Below are positions 52,776-61,816 of a stretch of 64,000 nt of DNA, in pieces (position 1 is the stretch's first letter; each line of letters opens with the position of its first letter). Below the pieces are notes generated by a model that saw only the letters and a list, made by a program, of their open reading frames with translations, made no database searches and was not told the origin of the DNA. Source of the DNA: JBBDWJ01 sp963824095. GTDB lineage: Bacteria > Acidobacteriota > Terriglobia > Bryobacterales > UBA6623. A program made the position numbers and the translations under genes. The stretch covers positions 1,178,001-1,242,000 of the forward strand of contig CAWGNS010000009.1 in assembly GCA_963824095.1 (NCBI GenBank), read 5' to 3'.

Positions 52776-54239
52776 ATGCGCAGACGAGACTTCCTCAGCA
52801 TGGCCGCGGGCATGGCGCTGCTGCGCGAGCCGGGGCGCGCTCAGAATCGCATCCTGCATCAGGCAACCGGGCTGAAGGTGGGCGAAGTGAGTCCGGAGTC
52901 GGCCATCGTGTGGATGCGCCTGACCAAGGAAGCGGAGCGCAGGCCGGACGGAATCGTGCGGCGCGGCAGGCCGCAGCCGTTTCCCGAAGAGCTTCGCGTA
53001 GAGGAACTCGAGGGTTCGACGCCGGGACTGGCCGGCGAAGTTCGTCTGCGCTATGCCACGGACGAGCGGCTGCTGGGAGCCGTCGAAACCGGCTGGGCCG
53101 AAGTCGGCGCCGAGACCGACTTCGCGCACCAGTTCGAGCTGCGGGGTTTGCGGCCCGCGACGCGCTACCACTATGTCGCCGAGACGCGCGACGGTGGGGC
53201 TCACGCGCCGCTGCGGGGCAGCTTTCGCACCGCACCCGAACCCGGGGACCAGGCCGAGGTCACCTTCGCCATGATGACCTGCCAGAAGTATTCCGAGCTG
53301 GACGACGAAGACGGCTTTCACCTCTACGAATCGATGCGGCGATTGCAGCCCGACTTCTACATCACGGCGGGCGATATCGTTTACTACGACAGCGACGATC
53401 CGCGGGCGACCACGGTCGATCTGGCGCGCTACCACTGGCAGCGCATGTACAGTTATCCGCGGCATCGCAATCTGCTGCTCGAAGTGCCGGGTTATTGGGA
53501 AAAGGACGATCACGACACGCTGTTGGACGACGCCTGGCCGGGGCGGGATCCGGAGCAAATGCTGCCCTTCCGCTGGGAAGACGGGCTGCGGATTTTCCGG
53601 CAGCAAGTGCCGATGGGCGCAAAGACCTACCGCACGTTCCGCTGGGGCCGCTCGCTGCAAATCTGGCTGGTGGAAGGCCGCGACTTCCGTTCGCCGAACA
53701 ACATGCCGGACGGTCCGGAAAAATCGATTTGGGGGGCGGAGCAAAAGAAGTGGCTTGAAGAGTCCATGTTGGCCAGCGACGCGGACTGGAAACTGCTGAT
53801 CAACCCGACACCGATCGTAGGCCCCGACCGGGTTCGGAAAGCCGATAACCTCTCCAACCAGGCTTTTCAGCACGAGGGAGACGAATTTCGCGGCTGGGTT
53901 CACAAGAATCTGCCGGAAAGCTTTTTCAATATCAACGGCGACCGGCACTGGCAATATCACTCGGTGCACCCGGAGTCGAAGGTGCAGGAGTTTTCGTGCG
54001 GGCCTGCCAGCGATTCGCATGCGGCGGGGAGCCCGGGGGAGGACAAGCGCTACCATCGCTTTCACCGCGTGAAGGGCGGCTTTCCTGACGGTTCGCATCC
54101 GGCGCGACTCGGGCGAAGCGAAGATCCGCTTTCGGCATCACGACGTTTTCGGGAACGTGGTGTACGAATACACGCAAGCCCGGAGCGTCTAATAGGTCGG
54201 CGGCGGCCGTCGATTTGCCGGGCATTTCGGGCGATTTGA
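52776..54239 (+). CDS. phoD: PhoD-like alkaline phosphatase, frameshifted near the C-terminus
   Basis: 487 residues in the uninterrupted frame. Tat signal (MRRRDFLSMAAG), PhoD N-terminal Fn3-like domain (VSPESAIVWMRLTKEA..GLRPATRYHYVAE), then the metallophosphatase domain: FAMMTCQKYSELDDEDGFHL, FYITAGDIVYYDSD, WEKDDHDTLLDDAWPG and FNINGDRHWQYHS, which carry the expected metal ligands. After HRVKGGF (54083) the frame becomes Arg/Ser-rich. Skipping one C at 54084/54085 restores LTVRIRRDSGEAKIRFRHHD and VFGNVVYEYTQARSV, ending in TAA at 54190-54192. So the native end is probably 54192 and the frame has one extra base. Either a true mutation or a sequencing error; all predicted metal-site residues precede it. 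Confidence 0.85.
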   Translation: MRRRDFLSMAAGMALLREPGRAQNRILHQATGLKVGEVSPESAIVWMRLTKEAERRPDGIVRRGRPQPFPEELRVEELEGSTPGLAGEVRLRYATDERLLGAVETGWAEVGAETDFAHQFELRGLRPATRYHYVAETRDGGAHAPLRGSFRTAPEPGDQAEVTFAMMTCQKYSELDDEDGFHLYESMRRLQPDFYITAGDIVYYDSDDPRATTVDLARYHWQRMYSYPRHRNLLLEVPGYWEKDDHDTLLDDAWPGRDPEQMLPFRWEDGLRIFRQQVPMGAKTYRTFRWGRSLQIWLVEGRDFRSPNNMPDGPEKSIWGAEQKKWLEESMLASDADWKLLINPTPIVGPDRVRKADNLSNQAFQHEGDEFRGWVHKNLPESFFNINGDRHWQYHSVHPESKVQEFSCGPASDSHAAGSPGEDKRYHRFHRVKGGFPDGSHPARLGRSEDPLSASRRFRERGVRIHASPERLIGRRRPSICRAFRAI

Positions 54240-54326
54240 GTTCGAAGGGCGTTGGCCGGATCGGGAGGCGCCCGGTGTCTTTTCCAAAGACGCTAGACTA
54301 AGGACAGCTTCTCCAGGAGGTTTCCC

Positions 54327-55055
54327 TTGAGCTACGAACCACGCGGCCTCTATTCGCCCCGATCGCTGAGCGCGCAAGACAAGCTGTTCGGCACGACCGA
54401 ACTCGATGCCGGCCGGGCCGAGATGATCAAGCAGACCTATCTGCTGCTCGGCTTGAGCGTGGTCTTCGCCGTGGTCGGCGGCTGGCTGGGCTCGACGACA
54501 CCCTGGATCGTCAACCTGTTTAGCGGCTGGCTGGGCTGGATCATGGCGATGGTGCTGATCAACGTGATTCCGCGCGTGGCTCTGGCCGCCCGCAACAACC
54601 CGGTGTGGGGCGTGACGGCGCTGGTGGCCGACGGCTTCGTGTCGGGGCTGGTGCTGGCGCCGATCCTGGCGGTGGCCAGTTACGCCGCGCCCGGCGCGGT
54701 CAAAGGCGCGATGGCGCTGACCGGGGTGGCGTTTGCTGGCGTCACGACCTATGTCATGGTCTCCAATCGCCGCTTCTCCGCGCCCCGCGGGCTGATGGCC
54801 GGCATCTTCGTGAGTTTGATCGGCGCGGTGGTGCTCAACGGCTTTCTCCATATCGGCGTGCTTGGCACGTTGATCTCGGTCGGCATCGGGATCTTCGGCG
54901 TGTTCATCCTGGTCTACGCGACCAGCGAGGTGCTGCACAACCCCGAGGCCGACAGCCCCATCCCCGGCGCGCTGATGCTGTTCGCCGGCCTGTTCAACAT
55001 CTTCATCGCCGCGTTGAACCTGTTGTTGCGGTTCGCAGGCGGCAGCCGGAATTGA
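54327..55055 (+). CDS. Bax inhibitor-1/YccA family membrane protein
   Basis: 242 residues, all alpha-helical with about seven membrane segments (MIKQTYLLLGLSVVFAVVGG, IVNLFSGWLGWIMAMVLINV, GVTALVADGFVSGLVLAPIL, AMALTGVAFAGVTTYVMVSN, GLMAGIFVSLIGAVVLNGFL, LISVGIGIFGVFILVYATSE, LMLFAGLFNIFIAALNLLLR). The start codon is TTG 54327: AGGAGG lies at 54315-54320 with ideal six-base spacing, and no nearby ATG fits. Family members act as pH-sensitive calcium-leak channels or protease regulators. Confidence 0.93.
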   Translation: MSYEPRGLYSPRSLSAQDKLFGTTELDAGRAEMIKQTYLLLGLSVVFAVVGGWLGSTTPWIVNLFSGWLGWIMAMVLINVIPRVALAARNNPVWGVTALVADGFVSGLVLAPILAVASYAAPGAVKGAMALTGVAFAGVTTYVMVSNRRFSAPRGLMAGIFVSLIGAVVLNGFLHIGVLGTLISVGIGIFGVFILVYATSEVLHNPEADSPIPGALMLFAGLFNIFIAALNLLLRFAGGSRN

Positions 55056-55218
55056 TGGCCGCGGCGGTGGAAGAGCATCCGCGGTCTCGCGGCGCAACCA
55101 ACATCCACTTCGGCTCTTCCGCGGCCTCCGTATCGTGGACCCTGCAGGCGCGAAACCGATCCCGTAGCGGCTCGCAATTGTGCGCTCTCGGAGCGCTGTG
55201 AGACAATGGCTCTCCCCT

Positions 55219-56190
55219 ATGAAGCCATCGGTTCTCGTCACCAAACGCATTTTCCCTGAAGCGCTCGACTACCTGCGGCAGCACGCCGAGGTGGAGTATC
55301 ACGATTCGCAGCAAAGCCATCCGCCCGAGGAACTGTTGCGGCGACTCGCCGATAAAGACGGCGCGGTCAGCCAGCTTACCGACAAGTTCACGGCGGCGGT
55401 GATTCAAGCGCTGCCGAAGCTGCGCGCGATCGCCAACGTCGCGGTGGGGTTCGACAACATCGACATCCAGGCGGCGACCGAGCGCAAGGTGATCGTCACG
55501 AATACGCCGGGCGTTCTGACCGACACGACCGCCGATTTTGCGTTTGCGCTGCTGATGGCCGCCGCGCGGCGCGTCGTCGAGGGCGACCGCTTTTTGCGCG
55601 CCGGGCTGTGGCGCGAGTGGAGCGTCGATCTGCTGTGCGGCTATGACATTCACGGCCGCACCCTGGGGCTGGTGGGCATGGGCCGCATCGGGCAGTCGGT
55701 GGCGCGGCGCGCCCGCGGCTTCGACATGCGCGTGCTCTATCACGACGCGGTGCGGCAGGACGCGCAGAGCGAGAAGGACCTCGGCGTCGAGTTCGTCCCC
55801 TTCGACCGCCTGCTGGCCGAATCGGATTTTCTCAGCCTGCACGTGCCGCTCCTGCCCGACACACGCCATCTGATCGGCGCCGGCGCTCTGGCGCAGATGA
55901 AGAAGACGGCCATCCTGGTGAACACCTCGCGCGGGCCGGTGGTCGATGAAGCCGCGCTGGCCGCGGCGCTGGCCAGCGGCACGATCGCCGCCGCCGGGCT
56001 CGACGTGTTCGAGCGCGAGCCCGAGGTGCATCCGGAGTTGCTGAAGCTCGAAAACGCCGTGCTGGCGCCCCACATCGCCAGCGGCTCGCTCGACACGCGC
56101 AAGAAGATGTGCCAGATGGCAGTAGAGAACGCCATCGACGCCCTGGCCGGAAGGCGCCCGGCGAATCTAGTGAATACGAGTTTGGCGTAG
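55219..56190 (+). CDS. D-isomer-specific 2-hydroxyacid dehydrogenase (glyoxylate/hydroxypyruvate reductase-like)
   Basis: 323 residues from ATG 55219 (the frame is open from 55180). NAD(P)-binding GLVGMGRIGQSVARRARGFD, catalytic Arg in LVNTSRGPVVDEAAL, the Glu in DVFEREPEVHPEL and the His in APHIASGS, all in order. The family reduces glyoxylate or hydroxypyruvate, or oxidises D-2-hydroxy acids. The gene begins 163 bp after the Bax-inhibitor gene and ends before a repeat cluster. Confidence 0.9.
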   Translation: MKPSVLVTKRIFPEALDYLRQHAEVEYHDSQQSHPPEELLRRLADKDGAVSQLTDKFTAAVIQALPKLRAIANVAVGFDNIDIQAATERKVIVTNTPGVLTDTTADFAFALLMAAARRVVEGDRFLRAGLWREWSVDLLCGYDIHGRTLGLVGMGRIGQSVARRARGFDMRVLYHDAVRQDAQSEKDLGVEFVPFDRLLAESDFLSLHVPLLPDTRHLIGAGALAQMKKTAILVNTSRGPVVDEAALAAALASGTIAAAGLDVFEREPEVHPELLKLENAVLAPHIASGSLDTRKKMCQMAVENAIDALAGRRPANLVNTSLA

Positions 56191-56361
56191 AGCGATGTAT
56201 CGGCAGCCGTGGGGCAGGGCTCCGGCCTGCCCGGGCCGATCTGGGGGTGGGCCTTTGCGGTTTGGCCCTTTGACGCGGGACAGACCATCTTGCCTGTCCT
56301 GTACGGGCAGGTTGCCTGTGCAACGCGCCGGCTTACGGCGTATGCGCCCAGGGCAGGCATG
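56191..56361. other. Intergenic, REP-like hairpins
   Basis: Contains the hairpin-forming GGGCAGGGCTCCGGCCTGCC (about 56211-56230), related to 4464-4485, and a GACAGACCATC/GCCTGTC unit near 56280. No gene seen. Confidence 0.4.
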
Positions 56362-56445
56362 CGCGACGCGCCAAGCGGGGCGCGCCTCGTATCCACGGCC
56401 TTCTCCCGCCTCTCGCTCCGATTCTGTGGGAGAGAAGCGGGCTAG
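56362..56445. repeat. 185-bp inverted-repeat element, copy D (right half only)
   Basis: Matches copies A and B from the CGCGCCAAGC hairpin to the right end (CGCCTCGTATCCACGGCC, then CTCCGATTCTGTGGGAGAGA), ending in CTAG at 56442-56445. The left arm is missing, so this copy is truncated. The GTGGCGCG-type repeat starts immediately after it. Confidence 0.8.
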
Positions 56446-56597
56446 CCGGACGTGGCGCGGGCCCCGGGCCGACTGCGTCCGCCTGCGGCGAACGTTCCTT
56501 TCTTTTGTTGCCGACATTGCTTGCCCTTCAGCGGCCCGCTAAGCGAACGTCGGCGGACACGCCGACGCAGCCGGCCAGAGGCCCGCGCCACGTCCGG
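56446..56597. repeat. GTGGCGCG-ended repeat, copy 4 (152 bp)
   Basis: Perfect 18-bp inverted repeats at 56446-56463 (CCGGACGTGGCGCGGGCC) and 56580-56597. Inner arms are also complementary in part (CCGACTGCGTCCGCC vs GGCGGACACGCCGACGC). It directly abuts the CTAG end of copy D. Confidence 0.8.
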
Positions 56598-56651
56598 CTA
56601 CCGCGGGCCCCTCGCCTGCGGGTATCCACTCGGTCCCAGCTAGCCCAGAGT

Positions 56652-56681
56652 TTGCCGCACCCCACGCGATCGTGCTATTAT
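56652..56681 (+). promoter_or_regulatory. Predicted promoter of the padR-efflux operon
   Basis: TTGCCG at 56652-56657, 18 bases, TATTAT at 56676-56681. The start codon lies only 20 bases downstream, leaving a very short leader. The palindrome TGATATCA (56694-56701) overlaps the first base of the start codon and may be a PadR site. Confidence 0.5.
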
Positions 56682-56700
56682 CCTATCCGCTATTGATATC

Positions 56701-57069
56701 ATGAAGCGACAAAAGAACCTTCATGTCGATTTCATCGAGCTGCACATCCTGCACCATGCCTCGGAAGAGCCGCTCTACGGGCTGTGGATGATCGAGGAGT
56801 TGGGCCATCATGGTTACCGGGTGAGCGCCAGCCATCTCTATCCGCGCTTCCATCGCCTCGAGCGGGAAGGGCTGCTGCGCCGCCGGGAGCAGGTCGTCCA
56901 GGGCAAGCTCCGCAAGTACTACCGGATCACCGCGCAGGGGCGCGCCTACCTGAAACTTCAGAAACAGCGTCTGAGCGAGTTGGTCGGAGAAGCTTTCACG
57001 ACCGACGAGCTTCGTGCGTTGCTGGAGCGGCAAATCAGCCGCAAGCAGAAAAAGGGCAAGCCGGCATGA
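56701..57069 (+). CDS. PadR-family transcriptional regulator
   Basis: 122 residues. Winged helix-turn-helix of the PadR type: IELHILHHASEEPLYGLWMI, SASHLYPRFHRLEREGLLRR, GKLRKYYRITAQGRAYLKLQ and a C-terminal helix. PadR proteins are typically repressors of transporter genes that release DNA on ligand binding. Its ATGA overlaps the TolC-like gene start, so it is the first gene of the efflux operon and probably autoregulates it. The leader is very short; no ribosome-binding site is evident. Confidence 0.9.
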   Translation: MKRQKNLHVDFIELHILHHASEEPLYGLWMIEELGHHGYRVSASHLYPRFHRLEREGLLRRREQVVQGKLRKYYRITAQGRAYLKLQKQRLSELVGEAFTTDELRALLERQISRKQKKGKPA

Positions 57070-58544
57070 CGCCCGCGACGGCCAACTCCGCCCGTGGACG
57101 GGCCTGCAAGCCATCCGCGGGAAACAGAAACCGCGTGGTCACTCTGGCGAGCTTGTTGTTCCTGGCCGCGGCCTCGGGCGGAAACGTTCGCGCCGCCAGC
57201 CCCGCGCAAACGGCGACACCGCCGGCCGCGCCGCCGGCCCGGCTGACCCTCAAAGCGGCCGTCGAATACGCCCGCGCGCACTACCCCGCTATCCGCGCCG
57301 CGCTGGCCGACACGGCGGCGGCCGACTCGGGCATCCGGCTCGCCCGCACCGCCTATCTGCCGCGCACCGACCTGCTGCTGCAGTTCAACCGCGCCACGCG
57401 CAACAACGTCTTCGGGATGATCCTGCCGAATGGCGTCATCCCCGCGATCTCGGGCCCGGTGCTCGACGAATCGACGATCGACAGCACCTTCGGCAGCGCC
57501 GCCGGAGTGCGCTTCTCCTGGGAGCCGTTCGATTTCGGGCTGCGGGAGGCGAATGTCGGCGTCGCCGAATCGCTGCGGCGCCGCGGACAGGCCGCCGGCG
57601 ATCTCACCGAGTTGAATGTGTCGCTCGGCGCGGCGGACGCCTTCCTCTCCGCCGTCGCCGCCGAGCAGGCTGTGCAGTCCGCGCGCGCCAACGTCGACCG
57701 CATGGAGGTGTTGCACAACTCCATCTCCGTGCTGGTAAGCAACCAACTGCGCCCCGGCGCCGACGCATCGCGCGCGCAAGCCGAATTGGCTCAGGCCCGG
57801 ATCGATTCGATCCGCGCCGAGCAGGCGCGCGATATCGCGCTGGCCACACTCGCCGAATGGCTCGGCCGCGCCGGCGAAACGATCGAAGTCGACGCGGGCG
57901 CGCTGCTGTCGTCAGCGCCGCGGGACCTGCCATCCGCCTCCGACGTCGATTCACACCCGCTCGCCGAGGTCCAGCACGCCGAGGTGGGCATCGTGAGTTC
58001 GCGCCGGCTCGCTCTCGAAAAGAGCTACCGGCCGAAGTTCTTTCTGGAATCCGACGTTTTCGGCCGCGGGACCGGCGCGAGGGTCGACGGCACGTTCCAA
58101 GGCGGCGGTAACGGACTGGGCCCCTCTACCGGCAACTGGGCGGTCGGCATGAATGTCCAGTTCCCGGTGATGGACTTCAAGGAGAACCACGTCCGGCGGG
58201 AGATCGAGCGGGACCACGAAAACGCAGCATCGGCCCGCTACGACGTCGTCGTGCAGCGACTGCGCGCCGGCGTGGAAAAAGCGCGCATTCAGGTCGACAA
58301 CGCCCGCCGCGTCGCCGAGCAAACCCCGGTGGCGTTGCAGGCGGCGCAGGTCCTCGAAACGCAGGCCCGCGAGCGCTACCGGGCGGGGCTCGGCACCGTC
58401 ATCGAAGTCGCCGACGCGCTGCGCCTCTTGCGCCAATCCGAAATCGAAAACTCGCTCGCGCAACTCGCCGTCTGGCGCGCGCTATTTGATCTTTCCGGCG
58501 CGCAGGGCAATATCGACGATTTGCTGGGCCAGACTGGCCCCTGA
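57066..58544 (+). CDS. TolC-family outer membrane efflux protein
   Basis: 492 residues from ATG 57066, overlapping padR by four bases. Signal peptide (VVTLASLLFLAAASGGNVRA), then two TolC repeats of helical hairpins (LTLKAAVEYARAHYPAIRAA, LADTAAADSGIRLARTAYLP, SLGAADAFLSAVAAEQAVQS, ARERYRAGLGTVIEVADALR). It forms the outer-membrane duct for the downstream RND pump. Gap of 60 bp to the RND gene. Confidence 0.9.
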   Translation: MTPATANSARGRACKPSAGNRNRVVTLASLLFLAAASGGNVRAASPAQTATPPAAPPARLTLKAAVEYARAHYPAIRAALADTAAADSGIRLARTAYLPRTDLLLQFNRATRNNVFGMILPNGVIPAISGPVLDESTIDSTFGSAAGVRFSWEPFDFGLREANVGVAESLRRRGQAAGDLTELNVSLGAADAFLSAVAAEQAVQSARANVDRMEVLHNSISVLVSNQLRPGADASRAQAELAQARIDSIRAEQARDIALATLAEWLGRAGETIEVDAGALLSSAPRDLPSASDVDSHPLAEVQHAEVGIVSSRRLALEKSYRPKFFLESDVFGRGTGARVDGTFQGGGNGLGPSTGNWAVGMNVQFPVMDFKENHVRREIERDHENAASARYDVVVQRLRAGVEKARIQVDNARRVAEQTPVALQAAQVLETQARERYRAGLGTVIEVADALRLLRQSEIENSLAQLAVWRALFDLSGAQGNIDDLLGQTGP

Positions 58545-58604
58545 CGGGAGTGGCAAACCGGGCCCTGACGAGGGCCGCCGCGGAAAGTTGTACGAGAGAT
58601 TCTC

Positions 58605-61600
58605 ATGTGGTTGATTCACACAGCGATGCGCCGCCCGGTCACGATCCTGATGGTGATTGTCGGCGTTGCCCTGTGCTCGATCCTCGCGCTACGCCGCATG
58701 AAGGCCGACATCTTCCCGCAACTGGGCACGCCGATCATCTACGTTGCGCAGCCCTACGGCGGCATGGACCCGGCGCAGATGGAAGGCTATCTCGTCAACT
58801 ACTACGAGTATCACTTCCTCTACGTCAGCGGCATCGACTACGTCGAATCGCGTTCCATCCAAGGCGCGGCGCTGATGAGCCTGCACTTTCACGAAGGCGC
58901 CGATATGGCGCAGGCGATGGCTGAGACGGTGGCGCAGGTCAACCGCGCGCGCTCGTTTATGCCGCCCGGCACGGTGCCGCCTTTTGTGATGCGCTTCGAC
59001 GCCGGCAGCGCGCCGGTCGGCTATCTCGTGTTTTCGAGCGCCACGCGAACCGTGGACGAAATTTCGGATCTGGCGCTGTTTCGCGTCCGCCCTATGTTCG
59101 CGCGGCTTCCCGGCGTTTCCGCGCCTCCGCCGTTTGGCGGCACAGCCCGCAGCCTCGTCGTCCACGTCGATCCCAACCGCCTGCGCTCCTACAACATGTC
59201 CGCCGACGACGTGGTGCAGGCCATCGCGCGCACCAATACGATTACCCCTTCGGGCAATGTGCGCATCGGCGACAAGGCCTACATGGCGCCGGTGAATTCG
59301 ACGGTCAAGCAGCCTTCGGAGTTGAATGACGTTCCCATCCGCAGCGGCCCGGGCCCCACGGTGTATCTGCGCGACGTCGGCTACGCCGAAGACGCCGCCG
59401 ACATTCTCACCAGCTACGCCCTCGTTGACGGCCGCCGCGCGGTCTACATCGCCGTGACCAAGCGCGCCGATGCCTCGACGCTCGATGTCGTGGAGCGTGT
59501 CCGCGCCGCGCTGCCGTCGTTCCGGGCCGGCATCCCCGACGACATCAACATCTCGTTCGAATTTGACCAGTCGTTCTACGTGACCGACGCGTTGCAGTCG
59601 CTGCGCATCGAAGGCCTTCTCGGCGCGCTGTTGACCGGCGGCGCGATTCTGCTGATGCTGGGCAGCCTGCGCAGCGCGCTCGTCGTCGTGATGACGATTC
59701 CCATCGCGCTGCTTTCGGCGGTGGTTGCGCTGTGGGCCGCGGGACAGTCGATCAACCTGATGACGCTCGGCGGTCTCACGCTCGCCATCGGCATTCTGGT
59801 CGACGAATCGGTCATCGCGATCGAGAACATCCACCGCCATCTGGGCGAAGGCAAAGCCGTGGCGCGCGCGGTGCTCGAAGCTAGCCGCGAAGTCGTCATT
59901 CCGCGTTTGCTGATCATGCTGTGCATGCTGGCCGTTTTCGCGCCGTCGTTTTTCATGTCCGGCGTCGCCCGCGCCATGTTCGTTCCTCTGGCGCTCGCAG
60001 TCGGGTTCGCGATGGCCTCATCCTACTTTCTGGCGAGCAGTTTCGTGCCCATCCTCGAGACCTGGTTGAACCGCGGGCACGCTTCCGGCGCGGGACGCAA
60101 CCGCGGCTCGTGGTTCGATCCCGTGCGCTCGGTCTACTCCGGCATCTCCACCCGCGCCGTGCAATTCCGCTGGCCCGTCGTCGCCGTCTACCTGCTCTCG
60201 ACCGCGGTCATTCTGTTCGTCGCCGGTTCGCGGCTCGGCACCGAAATCTTCCCCGGCAGCGACCCCGGCATGGTGCAAATGCGCCTGCGCGCCCCCACCG
60301 GCACGCGCGTCGAGCGCACCGAAGTCCTCGCGCAAAAAGTACTGGCGGCCATCCAGGACGAAGTCGGCCCCGAAAACGTCGAGCGCTCGCTCGCCTTCGT
60401 CGGCGTGCAGCCCTCGAGCTTTCCGGTGAACCTGATTTTTCTGTGGACCGGCGGCCCGCACGAAGCCGTCCTGCTCGTGGACCTGAAAAAGGACGCCGGC
60501 ATCTCCACGCCCGAGCTCCAGGAGCGCCTGCGGCAGCGGCTCCCGGAAATCGCGCCCGGAACCAGCGTCACGTTCGAAGCCGCCGATCTGGTCAGCCAGG
60601 TGTTAAGCTTCGGTGCCCCCACGCCCATCGAGATCGCCGTATCGAGTCCCGACCTCGAAGCCAATCGCACCTACGCCGAAACGATTGTCGCCAAACTACG
60701 CGACATCCCTTCGCTGCGCGACGTGCAACTGGGCGAGCTGCTCAACTACCCGACCCTCGACATCGAAGTCGACCGCGAGCGTGCCGCGCAACTTGGCGTG
60801 ACGGTAGCGGACATCGGCCGCGCCCTCGCCCCGGCCACCTGGTCCAGCCGCTTCACGACGCCGGTTTATTGGGCCGACCCCAAAAGCGGCATTGCCTATC
60901 AGGTGCAGGTGGAAACTCCGCAGGCCCGGATCTCCTCGATCGACGACATCGCCAGCCTGCCGGTCAAAGCCAACCACGTCTCGCCGACGTTGCTTCGCGA
61001 TGTGGCCCAGGTCGTCGAAGGCAAGGCTTACGGCGAATATCACCGCAACAACATGCAGCGGATGATCACGGTCGACGCCAACGTCGCGGGCAGCGACCTC
61101 GGCTCCGCGTCCGCCGAGATCGCCTCAGCGCTGAAGACATTGCCCCAGCCCCCGCGCGGCGTAACGGTGACCACGCGAGGGCAAGTCGCGCCGATGAACT
61201 CCATGATCGACAATCTGGAGCTCGGCCTCAGTCTCTCGATCGTCGCCGTCTTCATCCTGCTTGCCGCCTACTTCCAGTCCCTGCGCATCGCCTTCGCGGT
61301 GATCATGGCGATTCCGGCGGTGCTCACCGGCGTCAGTCTCGCGCTGTGGCTCACCGCAACCACGCTGAATATTCAATCCTTCATGGGCTCGATGATGGCC
61401 ATCGGCATCTCGGTCGCGAACTCGATTCTGCTGTGCACGTTCGCCGACACCTATCGCCGCCAGGGCAGCACGTCGGTCGAAGCCGCCATCGAGGCCTCGC
61501 GCTCGCGCCTGCGGCCGATCCTGATGACCAGCATCGTCATGATCAGCGGCATGATCCCGATGGCGTTCGGCGCCGAGCAAACCGCGCCGCTGGCGATCGC

Positions 61601-61760
61601 CGTGATCGGAGGACTGCTGGCTTCCACCTCGACCACGCTGCTGGTCATCCCCTCGGTATTCGCGATTGTCGAAGGAAAGTCGAAGGCCCAGTCGCCCTCG
61701 ATCGATCCCGACGATCCAACCAGTCCCTATTACGACGCCGCAACGAGCGGTACGGCATGA
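58605..61760 (+). CDS. RND efflux transporter, inner-membrane permease
   Basis: 1051 residues, normal RND length. First helix MWLIHTAMRRPVTILMVIVG, a large periplasmic porter domain, then the central membrane block. The helix-4 motif GILVDESVIAIENIHRHLGE keeps one Asp but has Glu where AcrB has a second Asp, so the proton relay is of the D-E type. The second periplasmic domain has PGSDPGMVQMRLRAPTGTRV, and the last membrane block SFMGSMMAIGISVANSILLC. Exports an unknown substrate driven by protons, with the TolC and adaptor genes on either side. Confidence 0.93.
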   Translation: MWLIHTAMRRPVTILMVIVGVALCSILALRRMKADIFPQLGTPIIYVAQPYGGMDPAQMEGYLVNYYEYHFLYVSGIDYVESRSIQGAALMSLHFHEGADMAQAMAETVAQVNRARSFMPPGTVPPFVMRFDAGSAPVGYLVFSSATRTVDEISDLALFRVRPMFARLPGVSAPPPFGGTARSLVVHVDPNRLRSYNMSADDVVQAIARTNTITPSGNVRIGDKAYMAPVNSTVKQPSELNDVPIRSGPGPTVYLRDVGYAEDAADILTSYALVDGRRAVYIAVTKRADASTLDVVERVRAALPSFRAGIPDDINISFEFDQSFYVTDALQSLRIEGLLGALLTGGAILLMLGSLRSALVVVMTIPIALLSAVVALWAAGQSINLMTLGGLTLAIGILVDESVIAIENIHRHLGEGKAVARAVLEASREVVIPRLLIMLCMLAVFAPSFFMSGVARAMFVPLALAVGFAMASSYFLASSFVPILETWLNRGHASGAGRNRGSWFDPVRSVYSGISTRAVQFRWPVVAVYLLSTAVILFVAGSRLGTEIFPGSDPGMVQMRLRAPTGTRVERTEVLAQKVLAAIQDEVGPENVERSLAFVGVQPSSFPVNLIFLWTGGPHEAVLLVDLKKDAGISTPELQERLRQRLPEIAPGTSVTFEAADLVSQVLSFGAPTPIEIAVSSPDLEANRTYAETIVAKLRDIPSLRDVQLGELLNYPTLDIEVDRERAAQLGVTVADIGRALAPATWSSRFTTPVYWADPKSGIAYQVQVETPQARISSIDDIASLPVKANHVSPTLLRDVAQVVEGKAYGEYHRNNMQRMITVDANVAGSDLGSASAEIASALKTLPQPPRGVTVTTRGQVAPMNSMIDNLELGLSLSIVAVFILLAAYFQSLRIAFAVIMAIPAVLTGVSLALWLTATTLNIQSFMGSMMAIGISVANSILLCTFADTYRRQGSTSVEAAIEASRSRLRPILMTSIVMISGMIPMAFGAEQTAPLAIAVIGGLLASTSTTLLVIPSVFAIVEGKSKAQSPSIDPDDPTSPYYDAATSGTA

Positions 61761-61816
61761 GGCCCGCGGCCCTACACGAAATAACTATGGTTGCCATTGC
61801 ACACAGAGGAGGAACG

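Noticed and set aside
59921..61816. Long plus-strand frame overlapping the RND transporter
   Set aside because: It is the out-of-frame shadow of the RND gene that happens to join the adaptor frame; the adaptor start at 61817 has its own AGGAGG site.
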